DNA from: Bacteroides intestinalis
GTDB taxonomy: Bacteria; Bacteroidota; Bacteroidia; Bacteroidales; Bacteroidaceae
NCBI RefSeq assembly: GCF_003464595.1
Contig: NZ_QRZF01000002.1
Location: forward strand, 354,052-418,051
DNA: 64,000 nt
Direction: 5' to 3'
Below the pieces are notes generated by a model that did not search any database, had not been told where the DNA came from, and saw nothing but the letters and a program-made list of their open reading frames with translations. Shown in pieces: positions 17,953 through 26,268 of this stretch. How positions within the stretch are numbered: the first letter of the stretch is position 1; each line of letters opens with the position of its first letter. Made by a program: the position numbers and the translations under genes.

Positions 17953-19017
17953 ATGCTTGCATATACCTATATTGAACACGGAAAATTTGAACTTATAGAA
18001 AAACCGAAACCTAGGTTGAAAGACCCCCGCGACGCCATTGTCCGCGTGACGCTCGGTAGCATCTGCACCAGCGATTTGCACATCAAGCACGGTAGCGTGC
18101 CGCGTGCCTTGCCCGAAACCACGGTGGGGCACGAAATGGTAGGCATCGTGGAGCAAGTGGGCGCGGACGTCACTTCCATCAGGCCCGGCGACAGGGTTAC
18201 GGTGAACGTAGAAACCTTTTGTGGCGAATGCTTCTTTTGCCGACACGGATATGTGAACAATTGCACCGATGCCAATGGCGGTTGGGCACTGGGTTGCCGC
18301 ATTGACGGAGGTCAGGCCGAGTACGTCCGCGTGCCTTATGCCGACCAGGGATTGAACCGCATTCCGGATGCGGTGAGCGACGAACAAGCGCTCTTTGTGG
18401 GCGACGTGCTTGCCACGGGCTTTTGGGCGGCTCGCATATCGGAGATTACCGAAAAGGATACGGTGCTCATCATCGGCGCCGGCCCTACCGGAATCTGCAC
18501 CCTGCTTTGCGTGATGCTCAAGCACCCCCGCCGCATCATTGTTTGCGAGAAATCTCCTGAAAGAATACGCCTTGTGCGTGAACATTATCCGGACGTACAG
18601 GTGGTGGAACCGAAGGATTGCCGGGAATTTGTGTTGCGGAGTAGCGATCATGGCGGAGCCGACGTCGTGCTCGAGGTGGCAGGAACCGACGACACCTTCC
18701 GTCTGGCGTGGGAGTGTGCACGCCCCAATGCCATCGTCACCGTGGTGGCCCTCTACGACCGCCCCCAGGTGCTTCCCCTGCCCGATATGTACGGAAAAAA
18801 CCTGACCTTCAAGACCGGTGGCGTGGACGGGTGCGATTGCGCCGAGATACTTCGCCTGATCGAAGAAGGCAAGATAGACACCACGCCACTTATCACACAC
18901 CGCTTCCCGTTGAATGAGATTGAGGAGGCTTACCGGATTTTTGAAAATAAACTGGACGGGGTGATGAAAGTTGCGGTGTCCGAAAGAGAAAAGAAAGAAT
19001 TCGGAACGAAAAAGTAA
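17953..19017 (+). CDS. Zinc-dependent alcohol dehydrogenase family protein
   Basis: 354 residues of the medium-chain dehydrogenase family. Catalytic zinc ligands are Cys38, His60-Glu61 and probably Asp151. The structural zinc site is CGECFFCRHGYVNNC (Cys90, 93, 96, 104). The nucleotide-binding loop is GAGPTG at 175-180. An acidic residue at the end of the second Rossmann strand (IVCEKSPER) suggests NAD rather than NADP. It starts 14 bases after the MORN protein, so it could be co-transcribed. The substrate cannot be told; sorbitol- or threonine-dehydrogenase-like enzymes are the nearest types. Confidence 0.88.
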   Translation: MLAYTYIEHGKFELIEKPKPRLKDPRDAIVRVTLGSICTSDLHIKHGSVPRALPETTVGHEMVGIVEQVGADVTSIRPGDRVTVNVETFCGECFFCRHGYVNNCTDANGGWALGCRIDGGQAEYVRVPYADQGLNRIPDAVSDEQALFVGDVLATGFWAARISEITEKDTVLIIGAGPTGICTLLCVMLKHPRRIIVCEKSPERIRLVREHYPDVQVVEPKDCREFVLRSSDHGGADVVLEVAGTDDTFRLAWECARPNAIVTVVALYDRPQVLPLPDMYGKNLTFKTGGVDGCDCAEILRLIEEGKIDTTPLITHRFPLNEIEEAYRIFENKLDGVMKVAVSEREKKEFGTKK

Positions 19018-19044
19018 TGAGCCAAATGATTAAGTAATACTATC

Positions 19045-19196
19045 TTAATTCTCCTCCTCCTGGGAGGAGGAGTACCCGTAGGGGGAGGTGGTAGGTGAGA
19101 AAAGAATTCCTTATTTATATGATTCATAGGTATTTCTTGCTTTACCTACCACCCTGCCCTCTGGGCACCCCTCCTCCGTTGGAGGAGGGGAATTGA
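19045..19196. repeat. Palindromic intergenic repeat element, about 150 bp
   Basis: Two long arms (19045-19105 and 19143-19196) are imperfect inverted copies. Within each arm there is also a small hairpin (CTCCTCCTCC TGG GAGGAGGAG on the left, CCCCTCCTCC GTT GGAGGAGGGG on the right). GGTGGTAGGT on the left matches ACCTACCACC on the right. It has no coding capacity and looks like a MITE- or REP-type dispersed element between two converging housekeeping genes. Confidence 0.65.
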
Positions 19197-19264
19197 GATA
19201 CTCTATTTACTCAATATTGAAATACTCATTTACTTCATAACCTTATTAAAAAGAATACAGCCTT

Positions 19265-20068
19265 ATGCCCATTATTGAAATATCCTCCTTGTCGCACCCC
19301 GGAATCGAGGTGTTCTCCACCCTCACCGAGGCCCAGTTGCGCAACCGCATTGAGCCCGATAAAGGCCTGTTCATAGCCGAAAGCCCGAAGGTGATCCGTG
19401 TAGCATTGGATGCCGGATATGAACCTCTGGCCCTCTTGTGCGAGCAAAAACACATCACCGGTGATGCCGCCGACATCATCAGTCGTTGTGGCGATGTGCC
19501 CGTCTATACGGGCGGGCGGGAGTTACTCGCCACACTGACGGGCTATGTCCTGACGCGCGGAGTGTTGTGCGCCATGCGTCGCCCTGCGCCCCGCACGGTG
19601 GAAGACACATGTCGGGATGCCCGGCGTATCGTCGTCATCGACGGTGTGGTGGACACCACGAACATTGGTGCCATTTTTCGTTCGGCGGCCGCTCTCGGGA
19701 TGGATGCCGTGTTGCTGACGCGTAACTCTTGCGATCCGTTGAATCGTCGTGCGGTCAGGGTGTCCATGGGTTCGGTTTTTTTGGTCCCCTGGACGTGGCT
19801 GGACGGTACTCTCAGTGATCTGGCTCGCCACGGCTTCCGCACCGCCGCCATGGCACTTACGGACGATTCTATCTCCATTACCGATCCTGTCTTGACGTCC
19901 GAACCCCGGCTGGCAATTGTGATGGGAACGGAGGGAGAGGGGCTTCCACCCGATACGATTGCCGCGGCGGACTATGTAGTCCGTATCCCGATGGCGCATG
20001 GGGTCGATTCGCTCAATGTGGCGGCGGCGGCCGCCGTGGCGTTTTGGCAACTTCGTATTACGGATTGA
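19265..20068 (+). CDS. TrmH/SpoU family RNA 2'-O-methyltransferase
   Basis: 267 residues with the SPOUT knot motifs: motif 1 TTNIGAIFRSAAALGMDAVL (near residue 138), motif 2 VMGTEGEGLP (near 218) and motif 3 IPMAHGVDSLNVAAAAAVAF (near 240). The N-terminal 100 residues form a substrate-binding domain (L30e-like). The family methylates ribose of rRNA or tRNA using S-adenosylmethionine. Exact target not determinable. High GC and codon use match the core genome, so this is probably the last core gene before the island. Confidence 0.9.
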   Translation: MPIIEISSLSHPGIEVFSTLTEAQLRNRIEPDKGLFIAESPKVIRVALDAGYEPLALLCEQKHITGDAADIISRCGDVPVYTGGRELLATLTGYVLTRGVLCAMRRPAPRTVEDTCRDARRIVVIDGVVDTTNIGAIFRSAAALGMDAVLLTRNSCDPLNRRAVRVSMGSVFLVPWTWLDGTLSDLARHGFRTAAMALTDDSISITDPVLTSEPRLAIVMGTEGEGLPPDTIAAADYVVRIPMAHGVDSLNVAAAAAVAFWQLRITD

Positions 20069-20257
20069 AACTACTATTGTTTTAATTTCGATGAGTATCA
20101 TTAGGTAGCTAATAATTTGCAATCTGAAGATTTTTCGCATGACACTTTCTTTTTTGCTATTTTCGGTAGCTTAAGAGTGAATCAAAGAACGGGTAGTCTG
20201 TCACGGAAGTGCGAGAAAGGAATGAGTGTGAGGTGATAAAGTGATAAAACTTCTTTC

Positions 20258-20311
20258 AACCCATTATATAATAAACAAAAATATATTCTTTTGCATATTA
20301 TATGATGGGTT
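20258..20311. promoter_or_regulatory. Orphan HipB-type palindromic operator
   Basis: Arms AACCCATTATATAATA (20258-20273) and TATTATATGATGGGTT (20296-20311) are inverted copies with one mismatch over a 54-base span. The span and the inner TTTGCATATTATATGAT match the hipB operator at 40357-40410. No hipB start follows on the plus strand, where one would be expected. It sits at the left edge of the island between convergent genes. Confidence 0.55.
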
Positions 20312-20345
20312 GCTACACTACAATTAATATTTTTTCTTTTCGTCT

Positions 20346-21155
20346 TTATTTAACTCTTCGTGTATATTCATCCTTGATGGCGGTGAAATTTTCTTTTACC
20401 TGATTGTACTCGGCTTCTTGCTTCTCTTCCAATTCAAGATCTAATGCATATATTTCGCTCGTTATTTTATTGTCTAATTTTGTCTTTTCAGCTTGGGTCA
20501 ATATATTGTTGAATCGGGAAAATAATTTCACTTTCAGATCCAATAGTCTTTTTTCGAACCGTTCAAGGTCATATTTCAGGTTGTAATCAAGATAGGTATT
20601 GGAAATATGTTTCTTTTCACCTTCTTCATTATACTCAATTACTTTCACCTTTTTCTTCACCGCATTGAAAAGGGATGAAACGGATTCATCAAAATCCTGA
20701 AGGATAAAATCTATCCATTTATTATATATATTAATTTTGAAGCGCGAAACATTGACATTCTCGGGCAAAGGATAGAATAATAATATGAAATTCATCTGCG
20801 TTTGGGGTAAAAGTTGCTGTCCCTCACCTGTGTAGTTTACGGGTAGATTTTCATAGCACATAAACTCGCCCTCATGGATAAAACCCTCTCCATCCACCAA
20901 TAAAACTTCATTAGAGGCGAATGTCCAATTCTCATGTCCTCCGATGTTTTTTATGTTTAGGACCAATTTATCAGCAGTAAATTTGGATTTAGTTTTGCCA
21001 TTTCCCATCGTTAACTGGGCTGGACAATCTTGATAGTATTTTTTATCTTTAATATAACGACAGTTCTTGTTACATTTTATCTCGACGTTTCTCTCGAATG
21101 AGAGGATGGTATAGATAAAGCCTTCATTTTCTTTTGGAATATTAATCTCGCTCAT
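20346..21155 (-). CDS. Hypothetical protein, 269 residues, island edge
   Basis: I do not recognise this protein. The N-terminal third has a possible metal site, CNKNCRYIKDKKYYQDC, near residues 28-44. The middle is beta-rich (LLVDGEGFIHEGEFMCYENL, then MNFILLFYPLPENVNVSRF) and the last 90 residues are strongly helical and charged, probably coiled coil (ALDLELEEKQEAEYNQVKEN). There is no signal peptide. GC is low like the rest of the island. It is the last minus-strand gene, downstream of the Fic gene but with its own promoter at 21453-21483, so it may be an independent cargo gene. Confidence 0.6.
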   Translation of the reverse strand: MSEINIPKENEGFIYTILSFERNVEIKCNKNCRYIKDKKYYQDCPAQLTMGNGKTKSKFTADKLVLNIKNIGGHENWTFASNEVLLVDGEGFIHEGEFMCYENLPVNYTGEGQQLLPQTQMNFILLFYPLPENVNVSRFKINIYNKWIDFILQDFDESVSSLFNAVKKKVKVIEYNEEGEKKHISNTYLDYNLKYDLERFEKRLLDLKVKLFSRFNNILTQAEKTKLDNKITSEIYALDLELEEKQEAEYNQVKENFTAIKDEYTRRVK

Positions 21156-21246
21156 AAATAATGTATTTTAGTGTTTTAATTTGTAGATTATTGGTGATTA
21201 GCTGGCATGTCTATTTTCCGATGCAGCATATTTACACTCTTGAGTT

Positions 21247-21360
21247 TTAGCGTTTTCGCCTTTTAAACGGTACAAACCTCATTTTTACAATTACATTGAA
21301 AGTACCGGGAAATTCAATGTGTTGGTTTTCAATTGTTTCGATATACGTGTTGTACCGCAT
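21247..21360 (-). CDS. Possible small basic protein, 37 residues
   Basis: An open frame of 37 codons starting MRYNTYIETIENQHIEFPG and ending in a basic tail KRRKR lies between a good promoter and the 269-residue gene. A GTG at 21387 would add nine residues. Codon pattern is plausible but the length alone is weak evidence. It could be a leader peptide or noise. Confidence 0.3.
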   Translation of the reverse strand: MRYNTYIETIENQHIEFPGTFNVIVKMRFVPFKRRKR

Positions 21361-21452
21361 TTTTTCAGCCCATTTGCGGAAGTCACAAATCAATTTTAGA
21401 AAGTTGATTTGGTGGATCTTACCGCATTGGGGTTACAAATGGTTTGCAGAGG

Positions 21453-21483
21453 CAAAGATAAAAAATATTCTTTATCACTTCAA
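21453..21483 (-). promoter_or_regulatory. Promoter reading leftward to the 269-residue gene
   Basis: On the minus strand TTGA (21480-21483) is followed after 19 bases by TATCTTTG (21453-21460), a near-perfect Bacteroides promoter. It leaves a leader of roughly 290 bases before the start at 21155, which holds the possible 37-residue ORF. No riboswitch was recognised in this leader. Confidence 0.65.
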
Positions 21484-21558
21484 TACTTATTGAAAATTAT
21501 CTTTAATATGTATCCTACTTTTAACGTGGTATGGTATATACCTAATAGTTGTTGCATA

Positions 21559-22671
21559 TCATTTTGTTGAATTAAAAATAGTCAATCCCTTTACCGTCAG
21601 CAGATACTTTTGTCGAGGATGTTTGGAATTATTAGGGTAGAGAGGAGCAACAAAACCATTTTGAATAGCTGGTGTCAAATAGTTGGTAATAAAAGTGGGG
21701 CGATGCTTTAACTCTATTCTCTCCATTATCATTTTCAGTGAACATTGTTCTATCCCAATAGCTTTTACAATTGCTAAAAGTGGGGCGGTGAGTTGTTCGG
21801 TTAGCATGTTCGGTACTTGTTCGGTACTTGATCGGTCAGCTTGTTCGGTTGACTGTTGTGGAGTATTGATAATCATATATCTATTCTTTAACTCATGATT
21901 TTCTCCCATCATCAGATTTCTGAAAAACAAAATCAAAAAACTCATATCCGGTTCAACTTCTTTTCGCACATTTCTATAATTCGCACGAACCAGCGCATTG
22001 CGAAAGTACCAAGAATTGTCGGCAAACAAATCATTGTTCACGTCAAAACCAATGCTGCGTAAATACTTTATAGTAAAGACAGCCGTAGTTCGGGTGTTGC
22101 CCTCACCGAATGGGTGAATCTGCCAAATGCCTGATACGAACTTGGCAATATGCGCCACTACATCATCCATAGATAAGCCCTTGTATGAGAAGTTCTTTTC
22201 CTGTTCCAAGTCGTATTCTAAAGCCCTACGTAAATCTTCGGAATTTACATAAAGCACGGTATCACCACGAAGTACCCACTCCTTTTTCGTTATATCATAG
22301 CTACGAATCTTTCCGGCAAATTTAAAAATTCCTTCAAATAATCTGCGGTGAACGGATGTAAAGCCTGCCACTGAAAAAGCAAATGATTGTTCATTTAAGA
22401 TTCTGGCAATATTGGCAGACACTTTATCCGCTTCTTCTGTCTCTTCATCTTTCGGTGTTCGTGCAATCTTTGATTGATAATACCCATTGATGAGTTTCTT
22501 TACTTCATCAATGCTAATATCACCTTCAATATGCTTTATAGCCGTATCTTTCAGATAATCGGATGTCTGCAAGCCGTCTACTGCTTGTAAGCCGATAGCT
22601 GTTTTCCAAGCTGAAGCCTTTTCTTTTTTGTCAGGCTCTCCTTGTCGGATATATTCGTCAAAATTTACCAT
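21559..22671 (-). CDS. Fic family protein (AMP transferase type)
   Basis: 370 residues with a complete Fic motif HPFGEGNTRTT at about residues 186-196, the preceding VHRRLFEGIFKFAGKIR region typical of the fold, and a C-terminal winged helix (residues 290-365). An IEG sequence at residues 48-50 lies where N-terminal inhibitory helices of class II Fic proteins sit, but the usual serine four residues before is not kept. Fic enzymes move AMP or other phosphate groups to proteins. The gene overlaps the preceding coiled-coil gene by 7 bases and ends the hsd operon, so it is co-transcribed with the restriction system. Its target is unknown. Confidence 0.88.
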   Translation of the reverse strand: MVNFDEYIRQGEPDKKEKASAWKTAIGLQAVDGLQTSDYLKDTAIKHIEGDISIDEVKKLINGYYQSKIARTPKDEETEEADKVSANIARILNEQSFAFSVAGFTSVHRRLFEGIFKFAGKIRSYDITKKEWVLRGDTVLYVNSEDLRRALEYDLEQEKNFSYKGLSMDDVVAHIAKFVSGIWQIHPFGEGNTRTTAVFTIKYLRSIGFDVNNDLFADNSWYFRNALVRANYRNVRKEVEPDMSFLILFFRNLMMGENHELKNRYMIINTPQQSTEQADRSSTEQVPNMLTEQLTAPLLAIVKAIGIEQCSLKMIMERIELKHRPTFITNYLTPAIQNGFVAPLYPNNSKHPRQKYLLTVKGLTIFNSTK

Positions 22672-23123
22672 TCTTTTTGATGCTGATTTAACGGATTCAA
22701 GACATTTTGGATTTCTTTACTTATCCCTTTTGACAGTATTCTGCTCAATTTCACTTGTACTTCTATTGAGTTTTTAAAAGCAATTTGATGGGTAATTATA
22801 AATGATGCTATTGAAGTTAATGCTTTATATCCCAATGACTCACATGAAATTGTGTTATTATTTACTTCGTTATCAAAAATATCTAATGTGCTACTTAATG
22901 ATTTGTTCAAGTGATTATCTCGTTCTTCCACAAGATGATTGATGGATGACTCAAGTTTGTTTTTCTTATCAATCAGATTGAATCGTAAATTGTTAATGAT
23001 ATACGTATTCAGTGCATTGTCTATTTTTTGCAATTCATCAGATTCATTTACTATCTGGACTTGAATATTTTGCGCAATTGATAAATCATCAAATGGATGC
23101 TTGTATAGTTCATTATTATTCAT
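22665..23123 (-). CDS. Hypothetical coiled-coil protein between hsdR and fic
   Basis: 152 residues, mostly helical with heptad-like hydrophobics (INHLVEERDNHLNKSLSSTL, then SIEVQVKLSRILSKGISKEI) and Asn-rich ends. No known domain. It starts 14 bases after HsdR ends and overlaps the Fic gene, so it belongs to the operon. A role as partner, antitoxin or inhibitor of the Fic protein is conceivable but only from position; it lacks a clear Fic-inhibitory motif. Confidence 0.6.
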   Translation of the reverse strand: MNNNELYKHPFDDLSIAQNIQVQIVNESDELQKIDNALNTYIINNLRFNLIDKKNKLESSINHLVEERDNHLNKSLSSTLDIFDNEVNNNTISCESLGYKALTSIASFIITHQIAFKNSIEVQVKLSRILSKGISKEIQNVLNPLNQHQKEW

Positions 23124-23137
23124 GTTTCTTATCCTTT

Positions 23138-26100
23138 CTATTCTAATTGTTTTCTGTAATATTCCACTTCTGGTTCTGCTGCAATAGAGTATGAACTTAC
23201 TGGTAAGTCATACTTTACTACATTCTCATGCCCTGAAAAAAAATCAGGTTCATTATCAGTCCATTTTTCACATTGGCGAATAACGGTTTCCAATGCATTG
23301 GATGCTTCTTCTGGTGGATACTTATATTTCTTTAGGAGGCGTTTAATCATTTTGCGCATACCAGCTCTCGCGGATTCTTTCTTTTGCCAATCGATGGTAC
23401 GGTTTTTGCGAAGTGCTTCTGTGAGTTCTTTTGTCATAGCCACCAATTGTTCATTTGAGTAAACATCATGAACAGCTTGTGGCTTTGTTAACGCATCATA
23501 GAATGACTTTTCTTCCGCAGTAAGGCCCAACTCGTTTATTGCAGATTCTGATGTAGAGATTTCTATTGCTAATTTTAATAATTCTTGAATAACCTCTTCA
23601 TTGGTAAGAAGCCCTTTCAAATAATTGGAAAGTGAGCGATTTAGTAAATCTGAAAACTTTTCAGCTTGTACTATATTCGTTTTTTGATAAAGCGAAACTC
23701 TTTCAGCTAGTAATCTTTTGAGCAATTCTATCGCAATATTCTTTTCTTTCATTTTCGATATTTCCTCCAAGAATGCAGTATCAAATAAAGAAAACTCAGC
23801 TTTCACATCAGAAAACAAATTGATAATTCCATCACTTTTCACACTCTGTTTTAACAATTCACTAATACGTATATTAATCTCTCTCTTAGAGACCTTTCCC
23901 TTACCAGTCATTCTTGAAAGCAATGTGCGGACTGTTTCAAAGAAAGCAGATTCAAATCTCTGCTGTTCGTTGAGTAAACTGCGACAGAGTGTGATTGAGT
24001 TATGAAGTAAAGTTGCCTCTTTCATAAAAAGAGGTTGTATTTCTTGCTTTTCGGGAGACATAATAAAGTTTACGCCTCCTTTAATAATTTGCGCACGTTC
24101 TGCATCTGTACTCGTTTGGAATTTACTGTGATCAAAACCATGAAACATATCGCGACAAATCTCCAGTTTCTCTTTAAATTTAAGCAATGCTGTTTCCTTT
24201 ATATCAGGATTCCCAAACTTTTGCTTATCTCTTCCTGTATAGTCTCGCATCGCTTCTTTCAGAGCTTTGGCAATCCCGATATAATCTACCACCAAGCCTC
24301 CTGCTTTGTTATTAAATACGCGATTGACACGAGCTATAGCTTGCATTAAATTATGTCCACTCATAGGTTTATAAACATACATGGTAGCCAATGAAGGAAC
24401 GTCGAAACCTGTTAACCACATATCCACAACAATAGCAATTTTCATGGAATCGTTATTGTCTTTAAAGCGTTTCGCGAGTTCTTTTTTATGTTGTTTGTTA
24501 CCAATAATGTCATGCCACTCTTCCGGATCTTTGTTATTGCCGGTCATTACGACTTTTATTTTCTCTTCCCAGTCTGGACGTAACTCCAACAACCTTTGAT
24601 AAATACGAATAGCAATGGAACGAGAGTAGGCGACAATCATGGCTTTTCCAGTCAACTCATATTGTCTGTTTTCCTCGTAATGTTTAAGTATATCCTGGCA
24701 AAGAGAATCAATAGTTTCCGGTGCTCCTAATATTTCTTCTAAGTGCGACATTTCTTTTTTGCTCTTTTCTATCTGTTCATCTGTCGCTCCTTCCGAAGAT
24801 AATAGATCATATTCATTATCAATAGCTTTTAATGTAGCCTCATCCAAATTAAGATTAATTACCCTTGATTCGTAATATACCGGGCAAGTTGCTCCATCGG
24901 CAACTGCCTGGGTCATATCATAAACATCAATGTAATTGCCGAAAACCTCTACTGTATCTCTGTCCTTAGTTGAAATTGGGGTGCCGGTAAATCCAATATA
25001 TGAAGCATTAGGCAGAGAATTATGTATAATTCTGGCAGTCCCGATAGAAATCTTTCCTGTTTTGACATCAACTTTTTCTTCAAAACCATATTGACCACGA
25101 TGTGCTTCATCAGTCATTACTATGATATTTTTACGTTCAGATAGTGGTTCGTCTGATTCCTCAAACTTTTGCATAGTTGTAAAGATGATACCATTTGCTT
25201 CTCTTCCTGCCAATAGCTTTTTTAAATCCTCACGACTTTTTGCTTGTACAGGGACTTGTCGTAAAAACTGTTTACATTTAGAAAATTGAGTATAAAGTTG
25301 GTCATCCAAGTCATTACGGTCGGTAATCACAATTATGGTTGGTTGTGAAAGTTCGTCTTGCAAAAGATGGGCATAGAATACCATTGATAATGACTTTCCA
25401 CTACCTTGTGTATGCCAGAAAACACCAATTTTACCGTCTCCTAATGTAGAAACTTTAGTCCTTTCTACCGCCTTTTTAACGGCAAAATATTGATGATAAC
25501 CTGCAAGGATTTTAGCTGCTCCCGTTTCATCTTTAGAAAAGCAAGTAAAGTTCTTTATAATATCTAGTAGACGTTCTTTTATGAAAATTCCTTCAAAAAA
25601 CACATCGTAGTTCACGTATTCATTATCTTCATACTGACCGTCTTTTGTCTTCCATTGCATATAACGGTCTTCTTTGCTTGTGATGGTTCCTGCTTTTGAA
25701 CAGCCCATATCACTCATCACACAAAATACATTATAGATGAAAAGCGATGGAATTTCTCTCATATAGTTGCGTAGTTGAAGATAAGCTTCTGAAGCATCGG
25801 TTTCTTCACGTGAAGGAGATTTTAGTTCTATAACCACAAGTGGTAATCCATTTATAAAGATGATAATGTCTGCCCTTTTTTCTGAGTGTTCAACAAATGT
25901 CCATTGATTGATAACTTGGAAATTATTACGGTTAATGTGTGTGTAGTCTATTAAATAAATGATTTCATGTCGTTGCTCTTTTCCGTTATGATAAGACACT
26001 TCAATACCGTGTTGCAAATAGTCCATGAAAAGTTCATTCTTCTGTATAAGACTGCCTGTGTCGATATCTTTCAGTTTCGTAACGGCTTCATTGATAGCAA

Positions 26101-26266
26101 TTTCTGGTTTATTGGAATTAATAGTATGCAAACTGTCTACTAACTGTTCCCTATAAAATGGAGTATAATAATCTCTTTCTACGTTGGGACCATATAGATA
26201 CTGATAGCCTAAATTATCAAAGAGGGCAATCAGAGCTTTTTCGTAACTATCTTCAGTAAATGACAT
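23138..26266 (-). CDS. hsdR: Type I restriction endonuclease subunit R (HsdR)
   Basis: 1042 residues of the EcoR124 type. The N-terminal nuclease core shows IIFINGLPLVVIELKSP, with the D/E-x-K catalytic pair in IELK. The motor domain has Walker A THTQGSGKS-type (WHTQGSGKSLSMVF), the box TDEAHRGQYG, and GFTGTPI, followed by the helicase C-terminal half with QAIARVNRVF. The C-terminal helical domain binds the methylase. It translocates DNA and cuts when unmodified target sites are met. Its start is 2 bases from the stop of the FRG gene, so it is tightly coupled within the hsd operon. No damage is visible. Confidence 0.95.
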   Translation of the reverse strand: MSFTEDSYEKALIALFDNLGYQYLYGPNVERDYYTPFYREQLVDSLHTINSNKPEIAINEAVTKLKDIDTGSLIQKNELFMDYLQHGIEVSYHNGKEQRHEIIYLIDYTHINRNNFQVINQWTFVEHSEKRADIIIFINGLPLVVIELKSPSREETDASEAYLQLRNYMREIPSLFIYNVFCVMSDMGCSKAGTITSKEDRYMQWKTKDGQYEDNEYVNYDVFFEGIFIKERLLDIIKNFTCFSKDETGAAKILAGYHQYFAVKKAVERTKVSTLGDGKIGVFWHTQGSGKSLSMVFYAHLLQDELSQPTIIVITDRNDLDDQLYTQFSKCKQFLRQVPVQAKSREDLKKLLAGREANGIIFTTMQKFEESDEPLSERKNIIVMTDEAHRGQYGFEEKVDVKTGKISIGTARIIHNSLPNASYIGFTGTPISTKDRDTVEVFGNYIDVYDMTQAVADGATCPVYYESRVINLNLDEATLKAIDNEYDLLSSEGATDEQIEKSKKEMSHLEEILGAPETIDSLCQDILKHYEENRQYELTGKAMIVAYSRSIAIRIYQRLLELRPDWEEKIKVVMTGNNKDPEEWHDIIGNKQHKKELAKRFKDNNDSMKIAIVVDMWLTGFDVPSLATMYVYKPMSGHNLMQAIARVNRVFNNKAGGLVVDYIGIAKALKEAMRDYTGRDKQKFGNPDIKETALLKFKEKLEICRDMFHGFDHSKFQTSTDAERAQIIKGGVNFIMSPEKQEIQPLFMKEATLLHNSITLCRSLLNEQQRFESAFFETVRTLLSRMTGKGKVSKREINIRISELLKQSVKSDGIINLFSDVKAEFSLFDTAFLEEISKMKEKNIAIELLKRLLAERVSLYQKTNIVQAEKFSDLLNRSLSNYLKGLLTNEEVIQELLKLAIEISTSESAINELGLTAEEKSFYDALTKPQAVHDVYSNEQLVAMTKELTEALRKNRTIDWQKKESARAGMRKMIKRLLKKYKYPPEEASNALETVIRQCEKWTDNEPDFFSGHENVVKYDLPVSSYSIAAEPEVEYYRKQLE

Positions 26267-26268
26267 GA

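Noticed and set aside
17935..18900. 321-codon open frame on the minus strand opposite the alcohol dehydrogenase gene
   Set aside because: Antisense shadow caused by high GC. The plus-strand protein has all zinc ligands and a Rossmann loop.
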